Assembly (NCBI GenBank): GCA_965197565.1
Contig: CBDANK010000002.1
Span: forward strand, 62,001-126,000
Source of the DNA: G963667675 sp965197565
GTDB lineage: Bacteria > Chloroflexota > Dehalococcoidia > Lucifugimonadales > UBA3495
Reading direction: 5' to 3'
Length of the DNA: 64,000 bases
Below, one piece after another: positions 1 to 8,473 of the stretch (positions within the stretch are counted from its first letter, which is position 1; each line of letters starts with the position of its first letter). Both the position numbers and the translations under genes were made by a program. The notes below the pieces were generated by a model. It was not told the origin of the DNA. It did not search any database and worked only from the letters and a program-made list of their open reading frames with translations.

Positions 1-352
1 TCCAGCGCGTGCCCTCAGCGTCAAGCAGGTACCGTCCCACCAAGTCGCTGGCGGTGAGGTCCTCGTGGCAAGCAATGGTTACCAGGGGCACCCGGACCTC
101 TCCTTCGCCCAGCTCCTGGCTTTTTTGCCCCTTGACCACGGTCAAAGGCCGGCCCAGTCTCCAAGCCATATACTCCACAAACCGCGTTTTTCCGCAACCG
201 GTGGGTCCTTTCAACAGGACGGGAATGTGCTGATTATAGGCCGCGGTGAACAGTTCCAGCTCGTCGCCCACTGACCGGTAATAGGGTTCGCTGCGCACCA
301 AGAATTCTTCGATGGCGTACTCTTTGAAAGTCGGCTCGGCAGTATCTACCAT
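1..352 (-). CDS. CbbQ/NirQ/NorQ-family AAA+ ATPase, truncated by window edge
   Basis: The N-terminal ~117 residues of a MoxR-like AAA+ ATPase are visible; the rest lies left of base 1. A Walker A motif GPTGCGKT (residues 49-56) is followed by YMAWRLGRPL and then CHEDLTASDLVGRYLL, the family hallmark. Relatives remodel or activate metalloenzymes such as Rubisco or nitric oxide reductase together with a VWA-domain partner; no partner is visible here. About 17 extra residues (around positions 68-86) lie between GRPL and the CHEDLT motif. The ATG at 352-350 overlaps the coaE stop codon (TAATG), so translation is probably coupled. The exact target is unknown. Confidence 0.85.
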   Translation of the reverse strand, partial: MVDTAEPTFKEYAIEEFLVRSEPYYRSVGDELELFTAAYNQHIPVLLKGPTGCGKTRFVEYMAWRLGRPLTVVKGQKSQELGEGEVRVPLVTIACHEDLTASDLVGRYLLDAEGTRW

Positions 353-963
353 TACTCTTCCGTTATCCTTCCTTTTACCCTATTGTCCCAAAGACTAGTT
401 ACTGTACGCTTGAGCTCTGCTACACCGGCGGAATTGTCTACAACCACTTGGGCCTGTCCCAAGCGCGCCGATCGATCCATCTGTGAGTCTATACGCTTGA
501 GCACTTCCGAGGCGGAAAGCCCGCTGCGGGCCTTAAGTCTTTCAATGACCGCCTCCAACGGTGAATCGGTCACCCACACCTCATCGACCAATGAGTCCCA
601 GCCAGCTTCAAACAGAAGGGCGGCTTCCACCACCGCCACCGGGGTGTCTTGGCGTCGCAAGCGTTCCAGGTCTTCCGCCACCATCCGCGCCATCCGCGGG
701 TGCATGATTCCGTTCAGCCTGGCCAACCGCTCCGGGTCGGAGAAGACGATGGAGCCAAGCTTCCGCCGGTCAATTTCGCCACTGGGTTGAAGAATGTCCT
801 CTCCGAAGGCCCTGACTACCTCGCGCCAGCTTTCAGTGTTGGGCTTATAGGCTTGGTGGCCGACCAAGTCGGCGTCGATTATGACCGCGCCCAACGCTTG
901 CAACAGCCGGGCCACCTCGCTCTTGCCGGTGCCTATGCTACCGGTCAAGCCGATTACCAACAT
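352..963 (-). CDS. coaE: Dephospho-CoA kinase
   Basis: The enzyme phosphorylates the 3'-hydroxyl of dephospho-CoA, the last step of coenzyme A synthesis in the cytoplasm. The P-loop GSIGTGKS lies at residues 8-15, followed by the family's IIDADLVGHQ and the central VVEAALLFE segment. I chose the ATG at 963 (MLVIGLTG), which gives about 203 residues, the usual length. The frame is open to 1053, but the 30 extra upstream residues show no conservation. It lies between rimI upstream and the AAA ATPase downstream, all on the minus strand, and its stop overlaps the ATPase start. Confidence 0.93.
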   Translation of the reverse strand: MLVIGLTGSIGTGKSEVARLLQALGAVIIDADLVGHQAYKPNTESWREVVRAFGEDILQPSGEIDRRKLGSIVFSDPERLARLNGIMHPRMARMVAEDLERLRRQDTPVAVVEAALLFEAGWDSLVDEVWVTDSPLEAVIERLKARSGLSASEVLKRIDSQMDRSARLGQAQVVVDNSAGVAELKRTVTSLWDNRVKGRITEE

Positions 964-1171
964 GGCTTTCCCGGTACTTGGCTGTCCATCGCTGCTTCCG
1001 GCGCGGCACAACGGAAGCAGGATAGTCTGGCCTTTATGTATTGCCTGGGCCATTCTACCAACTGAGCCTTCCGATGGTCAACAACGTACACTTGTTCAAC
1101 GTGCACTTGTTCATTGTATATGGGCAAAATGGGACCAACCCCGAAGGGAGGTGCCGGGCGAAGCCGCCAAC

Positions 1172-1822
1172 TCAGGGGTGGAAACAGATCCCTCCCCAGC
1201 GTGCGCGGTAAGCGTCCTGCAACTCCTCGAATTTCCGTTGGTAGTCTTCACTGTCGATGGGATTGGTGGTCATAATGACAGCATCTTCCCGGTTATCCGC
1301 ATAATAGCCCTTGCGCGTACCCACCGGCTCGAAGCCGTATTTTTCGTACAGTCTTTGGGCGATAAAGTTAGAGACCCGGGCTTCCAGGGTCATCACTTTA
1401 GAGCCGTATTCCACGGCGGCCCTTAGAGAGCCGATCAGCAACAACTCACCAATTCCTCTGCCGCGGAGTTTCTCTCGCACCGCTATCTCGGTAATATGCG
1501 CTTCTTCTCCTTGGTACCAAACACTCACATACCCGGCGACCAAGGGGTCGGGGTCCGCCGGGGGCTCAACCTTACCGGCTACCCTTTGCAGGCCCCGCAA
1601 CAGACGCCGCCAAGAGGCAGGGCTTTCGGCGGCCGGTGAGGAATCCTCCTCCGCAGATTCATCCGGTCCGGGAGCACAGCAAGCCACCAGATAGCTGGCA
1701 TAGCGGTTATTAAGGTCCCTCTTGAAAGGCGTACTGGTCCAGAGGGGGGAAAACGCCTCTCGTTCGATGTCGATGACTTGACTTATGTCATCGGCCCTGA
1801 GACGTCGAAGCAAAACATCCAT
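1172..1822 (-). CDS. rimI: RimI-like GNAT N-acetyltransferase
   Basis: This is a GNAT-fold acetyltransferase resembling RimI, which acetylates the N-terminal alanine of ribosomal protein S18. The opening (LRRLRADDISQVIDIEREAF) and the acetyl-CoA-binding motif RGRGIG near residues 120-125, followed by RLYEKYGFEPVGTRKGYY, fit the family well. At 216 residues it is about 60 longer than most RimI proteins. The excess is an acidic, Ser/Pro-rich insertion at about residues 50-92. The exact acetylation target is inferred from the family. Confidence 0.82.
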   Translation of the reverse strand: MDVLLRRLRADDISQVIDIEREAFSPLWTSTPFKRDLNNRYASYLVACCAPGPDESAEEDSSPAAESPASWRRLLRGLQRVAGKVEPPADPDPLVAGYVSVWYQGEEAHITEIAVREKLRGRGIGELLLIGSLRAAVEYGSKVMTLEARVSNFIAQRLYEKYGFEPVGTRKGYYADNREDAVIMTTNPIDSEDYQRKFEELQDAYRARWGGICFHP

Positions 1823-1884
1823 AGGAATCTGTCCGCCCTTGTTCCGAGCCGGATTCTACCACAAGGCCGATAATTTTAACACAA

Positions 1885-1913
1885 TTGGTTGCTTGCTCAG
1901 CTATGTCTACAAT
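1885..1913 (+). promoter_or_regulatory. Probable sigma-70 promoter for the lipoprotein gene
   Basis: TTGGTT (1885-1890) and TACAAT (1908-1913) are separated by exactly 17 bases and lie about 110 bases upstream of the lipoprotein start, between divergent genes. The hexamers match consensus at 4/6 and 5/6. Assigned by eye only. Confidence 0.45.
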
Positions 1914-2021
1914 GTGCATTAGTATATACTGGGATCGGCGGCCCGGCAGCGAGACGGCCAGCCCAAGCAGCGGGCGGTTCCAGCCAATGGCGGCTGCCAC
2001 ATCCGTAGACAGGAGAAGCAG

Positions 2022-2558
2022 GTGGGAGGACTGGGGAGGCGGTGCATCCGGTCGGCATCCTGGGGAATAGTTGCTCTGCTGGTTGTTCTGCTAGCTTGCG
2101 GCGGCCAGGGATCAACAGTAACCCCGACAGTCACAGCCCCGGTCTCCACGGCTGTAATTTCTGAGACTACTCCAAGTCCCACCGTCCAAGCCACCCCTAC
2201 GATCGCTCCGTCTCCCACCATTGCCTCGACTGCCACTCCTACCGCCGTACCGAGTACTGCCGTTCCTTCCACCCCGTCTCCTACTGTCTTGCCTCAAACG
2301 GCGAACTTAAAACTGGAAGTTACCAGCCCCGTCGAGGACATCGTTGTTGCTTCGGAATTAGTCACCGTCGCCGGCCTGACCTCCCCAGACGCCACGGTCA
2401 GCATCAACGGCCTTCTCACTCTACCCGACTCCCAAGGCCGTTTCTCCATCGACCTGCCCCTGTCCATCGAGGACAATCCTTTGTCCATCGAGATAATCGC
2501 CACCTCCATCTCTGGGGAGCAACGGGCCGTAGTTCGGACCGTGATATTCGTCCCCTGA
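2022..2558 (+). CDS. Secreted lipoprotein with Thr/Pro linker and C-terminal Ig-like domain
   Basis: The GTG start at 2022 is chosen because AGGAG lies six bases upstream (2011-2015). The product has an N-terminal hydrophobic segment ending in the lipobox LLAC (about residue 26), so it should be lipid-anchored outside the cytoplasmic membrane. A low-complexity Thr/Pro/Ser linker follows (about residues 30-85). The C-terminal ~85-residue beta domain contains GLTSPDATVSINGL and ends in VVRTVIFVP, resembling the glucodextranase-B-type/Big domains of surface proteins. It lies directly upstream of another exported protein. Function unknown. Confidence 0.72.
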   Translation: MGGLGRRCIRSASWGIVALLVVLLACGGQGSTVTPTVTAPVSTAVISETTPSPTVQATPTIAPSPTIASTATPTAVPSTAVPSTPSPTVLPQTANLKLEVTSPVEDIVVASELVTVAGLTSPDATVSINGLLTLPDSQGRFSIDLPLSIEDNPLSIEIIATSISGEQRAVVRTVIFVP

Positions 2559-2569
2559 CTAGGACAACT

Positions 2570-4471
2570 TTGAGCGCACTTAAAGCAGCTTTCTTGGCGA
2601 CGCTGGCGGGCCTGTTGCTGGCGTTCCTCCCCGCCGCGGCCGTCGCCGGCAGCCACCTACAGCCGGAAGACCGGGGCTTGTTCGGGACGATCACGGCGCT
2701 GACGGGAGGCCAATCCAGGTCGGCGGCTGGGGGAACCGGGATTACCCTGGACACCAAGTCAGGGCCGGTGGAGTTTACCGCCACTACAGCAACCCGGGTG
2801 CGCATACCCGGCTTTGACTCCGCTTCAGTGGACAATCTGAGGACCGGCGATTCGGTTGCGGTTTTACTCTCCGAGGGAAGAGCAGTAAGCATTCTGGTGA
2901 GAACCGGTTTGCCCGTAAGGACCCGCCACTTTACAGGGGTTGTGACTTCAGTGGATGAAGACGGAAGCATCATCCTCCGAAGCCGTGAGGGCCGGCAGAT
3001 CAACACATTAGCGTTGGGAGACCTCCGGGAGATCAAAACCGGAGAACTGGTGACGGCTGTAATTGAGCAGGACCCGGCCGGCAGTGGGCTGGCGGTTACC
3101 GGCCTGGACCGCGGTTCGGCCAGCTTGGCGCGCATTGGGTCGGCATTGGAGCTGTCCGAAATGTCTAAAGCCTCTTCCAATATCCAGGCCCTTCAACAAA
3201 GGCTCATAAGCAACGCTACTCACCATCTGACCACCCTGCAAGAGGTATCACAAAAAACGGAGCCTGCCCTGGCGCGCCGGGTCCGTGAAGAGTTGGAAGC
3301 CGCTAAGCAAGCTTACGCCGATGCTTTCTCCCGCTCCGGCGCCGGTAAGCCCCGGGCGGAGGTCGCCGGAATCGTCACCTCTATAGACGGGCCGGGGCAG
3401 CGAATAATAATAGACCCTCAAGGTGTGGATGAAGTTGAAATAGCCATAACGGACCGGACCAGCCTCTGGCGGGCGCCCGCCGGATTATTCAACAGCATAC
3501 AAGAAAACTGGCTGAAAGAAGTTTCCAACACGCCGGCCTACGTCAGACGATTTGGGGGCCGGGAAATCCGGTTCCATCAATTGGACGTGGCCAGCAGGGT
3601 CAGAGTGTGGTACGACTTGGAGACATCCTCGGCAAACCGGGTCCTGGTCCTCCCTGGAGAAAGCTTGCCCAGCGGACCGGCCTATGTCTTGCTCTCCTTG
3701 GCATTGCAGGGAGAGGCCCAGGGTAAAGTAACCGGCGTAAACCTCGATTTCATGCCGTCGGTTGTGACCATACAGGACCAAGTCTCGGGGCTCGACCTCG
3801 ATCTTTCAGTTGCCCCAGACAGCATCATTACCAGAGACACTGTCAGCACCGGGCTATCTTCCCTTCTCGACGCCTCGGTGGCCGCCAGCTACGAACCGGA
3901 TTCCCGGTCCATCATCGAGTTGGACGAATTGACTCCGGCTGACGCCGAGGCTACGGTCCACGGCGTGGTGCACAGTTTCATTCCCAAGGTCCTGCCTGGC
4001 AATTTCTTGATCCGCACTGTTGAGGGCGAGTTACAGGTATTCAATCACACGGAAAACACGGTGATTAGACGGGACGGCATCCGGGTGTCAATCAGCGAGG
4101 TCCGCTTGGGTGATTTGGTGCGGCCCGCAACTCACTACCGCAGCGAGGGCGGCGCGGCGGCTTCGGGGTCCGATGCAGGGCAAGACCTGGTGGTGTTGAG
4201 TCTCAAGTCGCCGGCGCCGGCGCCGGTGCGGGGCACAATCAGAGGAATCATCGACACGCCCGGCGGTGGAGCGCTTATTACCCTTTCCAACAAGTGGCTG
4301 GAGTTGGTCAGCATTTTGGTCACGGATAATACGTTACTCACACTGGAGAACGAATCAGTGGGCATTCTCGACCTAGCCGTAGGCCAGAGGGTGGTAATCG
4401 GGTCCTATAACCCTATATCGTCGGAAGCGGACCGTTTGGCGCTAGCGGCGCCAGGCTCAGCAGCCAAGTGA
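2570..4471 (+). CDS. Exported DUF5666-like repeat protein
   Basis: This 633-residue protein starts at a TTG 11 bases after the lipoprotein stop. A signal peptide spans about residues 1-26 (LLLAFLPAAAVAG). The mature part repeats a beta-rich module with phrases such as GxVTSVDEDGSIILRSREG, GIVTSIDGPGQRIIIDP, GTIRGIIDTPGGGALITL and RTGDSVAVLL, as in DUF5666 proteins. At least four or five copies are recognisable. No catalytic motif is visible. Co-transcription with the preceding lipoprotein is likely. The last 67 bases overlap the 3' end of the convergent endonuclease Q-like gene. The role is unknown; an envelope or adhesion role is a guess. Confidence 0.7.
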   Translation: MSALKAAFLATLAGLLLAFLPAAAVAGSHLQPEDRGLFGTITALTGGQSRSAAGGTGITLDTKSGPVEFTATTATRVRIPGFDSASVDNLRTGDSVAVLLSEGRAVSILVRTGLPVRTRHFTGVVTSVDEDGSIILRSREGRQINTLALGDLREIKTGELVTAVIEQDPAGSGLAVTGLDRGSASLARIGSALELSEMSKASSNIQALQQRLISNATHHLTTLQEVSQKTEPALARRVREELEAAKQAYADAFSRSGAGKPRAEVAGIVTSIDGPGQRIIIDPQGVDEVEIAITDRTSLWRAPAGLFNSIQENWLKEVSNTPAYVRRFGGREIRFHQLDVASRVRVWYDLETSSANRVLVLPGESLPSGPAYVLLSLALQGEAQGKVTGVNLDFMPSVVTIQDQVSGLDLDLSVAPDSIITRDTVSTGLSSLLDASVAASYEPDSRSIIELDELTPADAEATVHGVVHSFIPKVLPGNFLIRTVEGELQVFNHTENTVIRRDGIRVSISEVRLGDLVRPATHYRSEGGAAASGSDAGQDLVVLSLKSPAPAPVRGTIRGIIDTPGGGALITLSNKWLELVSILVTDNTLLTLENESVGILDLAVGQRVVIGSYNPISSEADRLALAAPGSAAK

Positions 4472-5670
4472 ACCTTGCCGTACTCTCCGTCGTATCCGGG
4501 CTCTATCTCAACCCTTCCGGCCCTTGCTTGTAACACCGATTGAGTCAATCGCTCTCCCGCCGCCTCCGTCAACTCGCTGGCTTCGGCCGACATCAGCACC
4601 TGAAGCTCGCTGCCCAGTTCTTGAGTCAATCGGCGGTATTCGGCTTCCACCCTCTTGGTTGCCGGGCCCTGCCCCAGGGTGGCGGCGATTATCTCCACCA
4701 GAGGAAGCAACCGGATAAAGGGCGGCCGGTCCCGCCCATGCCGCACGAACCCGTCGCAGCCGTATACCGCCGGTTCTTGGCCCTGGTACAACGACTGGAC
4801 CCGGTGCAGCACCCCCAGGGTCAGGGGACGGCCGCACTTGGGGCAGCGAGGGCCGTACTTTTTTGTATCATCGGGTGTTTGGCGGACTCCACATTTGCGG
4901 TGCCCGGTGTAGTGATATTTCCCCTCCTCAGGGTAAAACTCCACTGTATAAGCAACCGCCTGTTGGGCCAATGATTCGGCCAAGCCCTCATAGCTCAACT
5001 CCCCTTCAAAGACGGTAAGCTCGCGGCCCAGCTTGGCGGGAGAGTGGGCGTCGGAGAAGGATACAATGGTCTTGTCGGCCAACCAGGGAATGGGCCAGAT
5101 CATCGCAGGGTCGCTGGACAACCCGGTTTCAACAGCATGGATTTGGGGGGTCATGTCCTGGAAGCACTCTTCCAAGCGGTCGAATCCGGTTTTGGAGCCG
5201 AACACGCCGTACCACGGAGTCCAAACGTGGGCCGGGATGACAATGCAATCCGGGTTGGCGTCCAAGGCCAAAGCGGTGAAGTCTCGAGCGGATAGACCCA
5301 AGGTAGGGCGGCCATCCAATTCCAGGTTGTTTTTCACCCTGGTCAGAGCCAGGGTGACGCGGTCCACCGTGTCGAAGTCAGGGGCCAAGAGCAGCATGTG
5401 TACCCTTCTGCCCTTGCCTCCTTGGGAATAAACGCAGTTCACCTCTGTGCCCAGAATAAATTGTACGCCGTTGTAAGTGTAAAGACCTGACCCGCTAGGC
5501 GTGAGCTTTCGACCCAACTCTTCACGCCACGCGGGATGAGTAAAATCTCCACTGGCTAGGAGATGGATGCCTTTTGCCTTGGCCCCAGCGGAGAGGCGTT
5601 CCAGGGTCAAGTTCTTACTGCAAGCGTAGGCAAAGGGAGAGTGCAGATGAAGATCAGCAACGTAAGTCAT
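4405..5670 (-). CDS. PHP-domain nuclease of the endonuclease Q type
   Basis: The N-terminal PHP metal centre is clear: DLHLHSPFAYACSK at residues 6-19, GDFTHPAW, GTEVNCVY, HVWTPWYGVFGS and SDAHSPAKLGRE. A four-cysteine zinc finger (KCGVRQ...CPKCGRPLTLG) follows, which is diagnostic of endonuclease Q. Members of that family nick DNA 5' of deaminated bases (uracil, hypoxanthine) and abasic sites. The 421-residue length and the C-terminal helical extension agree. The family is best known from Thermococcales but is also found in scattered bacteria. It is divergent from groEL, and its tail overlaps the convergent exported protein by 67 bases. Confidence 0.83.
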   Translation of the reverse strand: MTYVADLHLHSPFAYACSKNLTLERLSAGAKAKGIHLLASGDFTHPAWREELGRKLTPSGSGLYTYNGVQFILGTEVNCVYSQGGKGRRVHMLLLAPDFDTVDRVTLALTRVKNNLELDGRPTLGLSARDFTALALDANPDCIVIPAHVWTPWYGVFGSKTGFDRLEECFQDMTPQIHAVETGLSSDPAMIWPIPWLADKTIVSFSDAHSPAKLGRELTVFEGELSYEGLAESLAQQAVAYTVEFYPEEGKYHYTGHRKCGVRQTPDDTKKYGPRCPKCGRPLTLGVLHRVQSLYQGQEPAVYGCDGFVRHGRDRPPFIRLLPLVEIIAATLGQGPATKRVEAEYRRLTQELGSELQVLMSAEASELTEAAGERLTQSVLQARAGRVEIEPGYDGEYGKVHLAAEPGAASAKRSASDDIGL

Positions 5671-5735
5671 AGTGTCAGTCTAGCACACCGCCGACTTAAT
5701 GGACGTTCCGATATGCCGCAGGGCGGTCCGGTCTC

Positions 5736-5764
5736 TTGACCGTTGCACCAGTCCCATTTATTCT
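5736..5764 (+). promoter_or_regulatory. Possible groEL promoter
   Basis: TTGACC (5736-5741) and TATTCT (5759-5764) are spaced by 17 bases in the 298-base divergent region before groEL. No CIRCE operator (TTAGCACTC-N9-GAGTGCTAA) was found in this region, so HrcA control is not supported. Confidence 0.35.
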
Positions 5765-5968
5765 TATACTGCATAAGATTTCTTTCTCCGCAGTTAGTGG
5801 ACAGCTTTGGAGTCGCGGGTCTATTGGCCGGCCCTAGAAGTAAAGCGGCCGGTGGGGTTGAGGTTAGCCGGGAGAAGGCATTAATCAGCGTTATAAAATC
5901 GGCAAGCCGGATTCATTCCAAGATTTCTTAGTCAAAATATATTCAGTTGCCTAGGAGGTAACGACAGT

Positions 5969-7573
5969 ATGCCAGCAAAAGAGATAGCAACGGAAGAAGT
6001 GGCCCATGCGGCACTGCTGCGGGGCATTGACATAGTCGCCGACACGGTGCGCTTAACCCTAGGTCCCAAGGGCCAAAACGTAGTCGTGGAAAAAAAGTGG
6101 GGTGCCCCGGTGGTGACCAACGACGGCGCAGTTATTGTGAAAGAGGTAGACCTGCCCAACTCCTTTGAGAACATGGGGGCCCAACTACTCAAGGAAGCCG
6201 CAAACAAGACCAACGAGACGGCCGGAGACGGCACCACGACCGCCACAGTATTGGCCCACATGATAGTGAAGCAGGGGATGAAAAACCTGGCTGCGGGGGC
6301 CGACGCCATGGCAATTAAACGAGGCATCGACAAATGCGTGGCGGCGGTAGTGGAGGAACTGCAAAAATTCGCAATCTCTATTGAAGGCCGCGACCAACTG
6401 GTACAGGTGGCTTCCATATCCGCTAACAACACTGAGATCGGAGAGCTACTGGGAGACATATTGGACAAGGTCGGCCCCGCCGGCGTCATCACCGTGGAGG
6501 AAGGCAAAGGCATTAATTCGGAAACCGAATACGTCGAAGGAATGAATTTCGACCGCGGCTATATTAGCCCTTACTTCGTAACCAATCCCCAACGCATGGA
6601 AGCCCATTTAGAGGACCCTTATATCCTGGTTACCGACAAAAAGATCTCCGTGGTCGCCGACTTGGTGCCCCTCTTGGAACAAGTAGTGCAAGTGACCAAG
6701 AACCTGGTGATTATCGGAGAGGACGTGGAGGGCGAAGCCCTAGCGGTGATGGTGGTAAACAAACTTCGAGGAACCCTAAACTGCTTGGCAATCAAAGCCC
6801 CTGGCTTTGGCGACCGGCGTAAAGCCATGCTGGAGGATATCGCTATTCTTAGCGGTGCCCAAGTGATTTCCGAAGAGCAAGGCCGCAGGCTCGATTCGGC
6901 CACGGTGGCGGACTTGGGTCAAGCCAGACGGGTGGAAACCACCAAAGACAAGACCACCATAGTCGAAGGCAAAGGCTCTCCGGATATGATCAAAGCCAGA
7001 GAGGAGCAGATCAAGGTCCAGATAGAGGAAACCACCTCCGAATACGACAAAGAAAAGCTCCAAGAGCGCTTGGCTAAGCTGTCCGGGGGTGTTGCCGTAA
7101 TTAAAGTGGGAGCGCCCACCGAACCGGAGCTTAAGGAGCTTAAGCAGCGTGTGGAAGATGCTCTGGCCTCCACTAGGGCCGCTGCGGAAGAAGGGGTAGT
7201 CGCCGGGGGTGGTGTAGCCTACGTTAGGGCTTTGTCTGCCTTGGACAACCTGGACCTCCGGGGAGACGAGGCAGTCGCCACGTCAATCATGAAGCTGGCG
7301 CTGGAAGAACCCATGAGGATCATAGCCTCCAATGCCGGGCAGGATGGTCCGGTAGTGCTTGACACGGTCCGCAACAGCGCGACGGCCAATTACGGCTACG
7401 ATGCGCAAAGCAACGAATTCTGCGACATGATGGAAAGAGGGATCATCGACCCAGCAAAGGTTTCACGAAAGGCCTTGGAGAACGCCGGCAGCGTGGCGGG
7501 TATGATATTGACGACTGAGTCGCTCATTACCCAAGCCGAGGAACCGGAACCGGAGCACGGCCACGTTCACTAG
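5969..7573 (+). CDS. groEL: Chaperonin GroEL (Hsp60)
   Basis: This is a 534-residue group I chaperonin that folds proteins in an ATP-driven double-ring cavity. The ATP-site signatures TLGPKGQNVV and AGDGTTTATVLAH are present, as are KAPGFGDRRKAMLEDIA and VKVGAPTEPELKE. The start has a strong AGGAGGT (5953-5959). No groES precedes or follows it, so this may be a solitary or extra copy. Instead of the usual GGM-repeat tail, the C-terminus ends in PEPEHGHVH. A palindromic repeat lies just after the stop. Confidence 0.97.
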   Translation: MPAKEIATEEVAHAALLRGIDIVADTVRLTLGPKGQNVVVEKKWGAPVVTNDGAVIVKEVDLPNSFENMGAQLLKEAANKTNETAGDGTTTATVLAHMIVKQGMKNLAAGADAMAIKRGIDKCVAAVVEELQKFAISIEGRDQLVQVASISANNTEIGELLGDILDKVGPAGVITVEEGKGINSETEYVEGMNFDRGYISPYFVTNPQRMEAHLEDPYILVTDKKISVVADLVPLLEQVVQVTKNLVIIGEDVEGEALAVMVVNKLRGTLNCLAIKAPGFGDRRKAMLEDIAILSGAQVISEEQGRRLDSATVADLGQARRVETTKDKTTIVEGKGSPDMIKAREEQIKVQIEETTSEYDKEKLQERLAKLSGGVAVIKVGAPTEPELKELKQRVEDALASTRAAAEEGVVAGGGVAYVRALSALDNLDLRGDEAVATSIMKLALEEPMRIIASNAGQDGPVVLDTVRNSATANYGYDAQSNEFCDMMERGIIDPAKVSRKALENAGSVAGMILTTESLITQAEEPEPEHGHVH

Positions 7574-7613
7574 GAAACCGTCTCGACGCAGCATCCGCCG
7601 TGAGGCACGGTCC

Positions 7614-7673
7614 TTCGACAGGCTCAGGACGAGCGGGGTTTGGACGCCAACTCTTCGTCGTGAGCTTGTCGAA
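7614..7673. repeat. Palindromic dispersed repeat after groEL
   Basis: The arms TTCGACAGGCTCAGGACGA (7614-7632) and 7655-7673 are inverted copies matching at 17 of 19 positions. They separate the convergent groEL and hydrolase genes and could also form a transcript-ending hairpin. The same core sequence reappears inside the repeat near 59.7 kb. Confidence 0.7.
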
Positions 7674-7714
7674 TCACCCTTACGAGATAGCTGATTAAAC
7701 ACCCACACCGCCGC

Positions 7715-8473
7715 TCAGGCATAAGACAGCAATATCTCGGACAGCTCCTTGGGTTTATCCAGAGACACCTGGTGGCATGAATCCACCGGGATAAGGTCGA
7801 CGCCGGGAACTCTCTGAGCCATTCGTTCCTGGAAATCCGGCGGCACCAACTTATCTCTGGTCAAAACCACGTAGGTTACCGGACAGGGCGGCGGACCATC
7901 GCCAAGGGATAGCCTGGCAGTCAGGACCCTGGTCGGTAAAGCACCAAAGAACGCGAGGATTTGGACTACTTCCATTGGCTCCATGCCATTGCACAAGAGA
8001 TGGCCGATAACAGAGGGAGGCATCCGGAATTCCCGCCGTGAAAGGCGGCTGAGGACCGCCATCAGGCGAAAGACCCCTCTAGTAAGAGGCGGCAAAGCAC
8101 TTAGCATAGACTGCTGGCTCACCGGAACTATTCCAGCGATCAAAACCAAGCGTTTTGGCGGCTGCGGGAGTTGGCCCGCCGCTTGAAGCACCAACCCTCC
8201 AGCAAACCCGTGACCGACTAATACCAGATCCTTCAAGCCCTCTCGCTCCACAGCCCGGGTGATGGCGTGGACACACTCCTCCAACCGGACTTCGGCAGTA
8301 TCGCCATCGGCGTCGGCGCCGTGGCCCGGTAGGTCTAGGGGATACACCCGGTTGGCCCGGCGGGGCACATAAAGCCGCGGCGGATGTTCCACAGGCGCGG
8401 TTAAATAGCCCCAGACAGCTCCCCAACTCCATGCTCCTTGTCCCGCGCCGTGCACCAGCAGATAATCGGTCAC
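7715..8473 (-). CDS. Alpha/beta-hydrolase-fold protein lacking the nucleophile serine
   Basis: The fold is evident from YLLVHGAGQGAWSWG (oxyanion hole), LDLPGHGAD, the nucleophile-elbow strand LVLVGHGFAGG, an Asp in TRDKLVPP and a His in DSCHQVSL. The elbow should read G-H-S-x-G-G. Residue 89 is Gly where Ser is expected, so conventional hydrolysis is unlikely unless another residue substitutes. The GTG start overlaps the selA stop (GTGA, 8470-8473), so it is translated with selA. Its relation to selenium metabolism is unknown, and selA-hydrolase coupling may only reflect operon packing. Confidence 0.78.
   Translation of the reverse strand: MTDYLLVHGAGQGAWSWGAVWGYLTAPVEHPPRLYVPRRANRVYPLDLPGHGADADGDTAEVRLEECVHAITRAVEREGLKDLVLVGHGFAGGLVLQAAGQLPQPPKRLVLIAGIVPVSQQSMLSALPPLTRGVFRLMAVLSRLSRREFRMPPSVIGHLLCNGMEPMEVVQILAFFGALPTRVLTARLSLGDGPPPCPVTYVVLTRDKLVPPDFQERMAQRVPGVDLIPVDSCHQVSLDKPKELSEILLSYA

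Noticed and set aside
2112..3180. Antisense reading frames opposite the lipoprotein and DUF5666-like genes
   Set aside because: They mirror repetitive Thr/Pro codons and lack ribosome sites or conserved motifs.
5671..5968. CIRCE operator before groEL
   Set aside because: No TTAGCACTC/GAGTGCTAA inverted repeat; only an isolated TAGCAC-like word.
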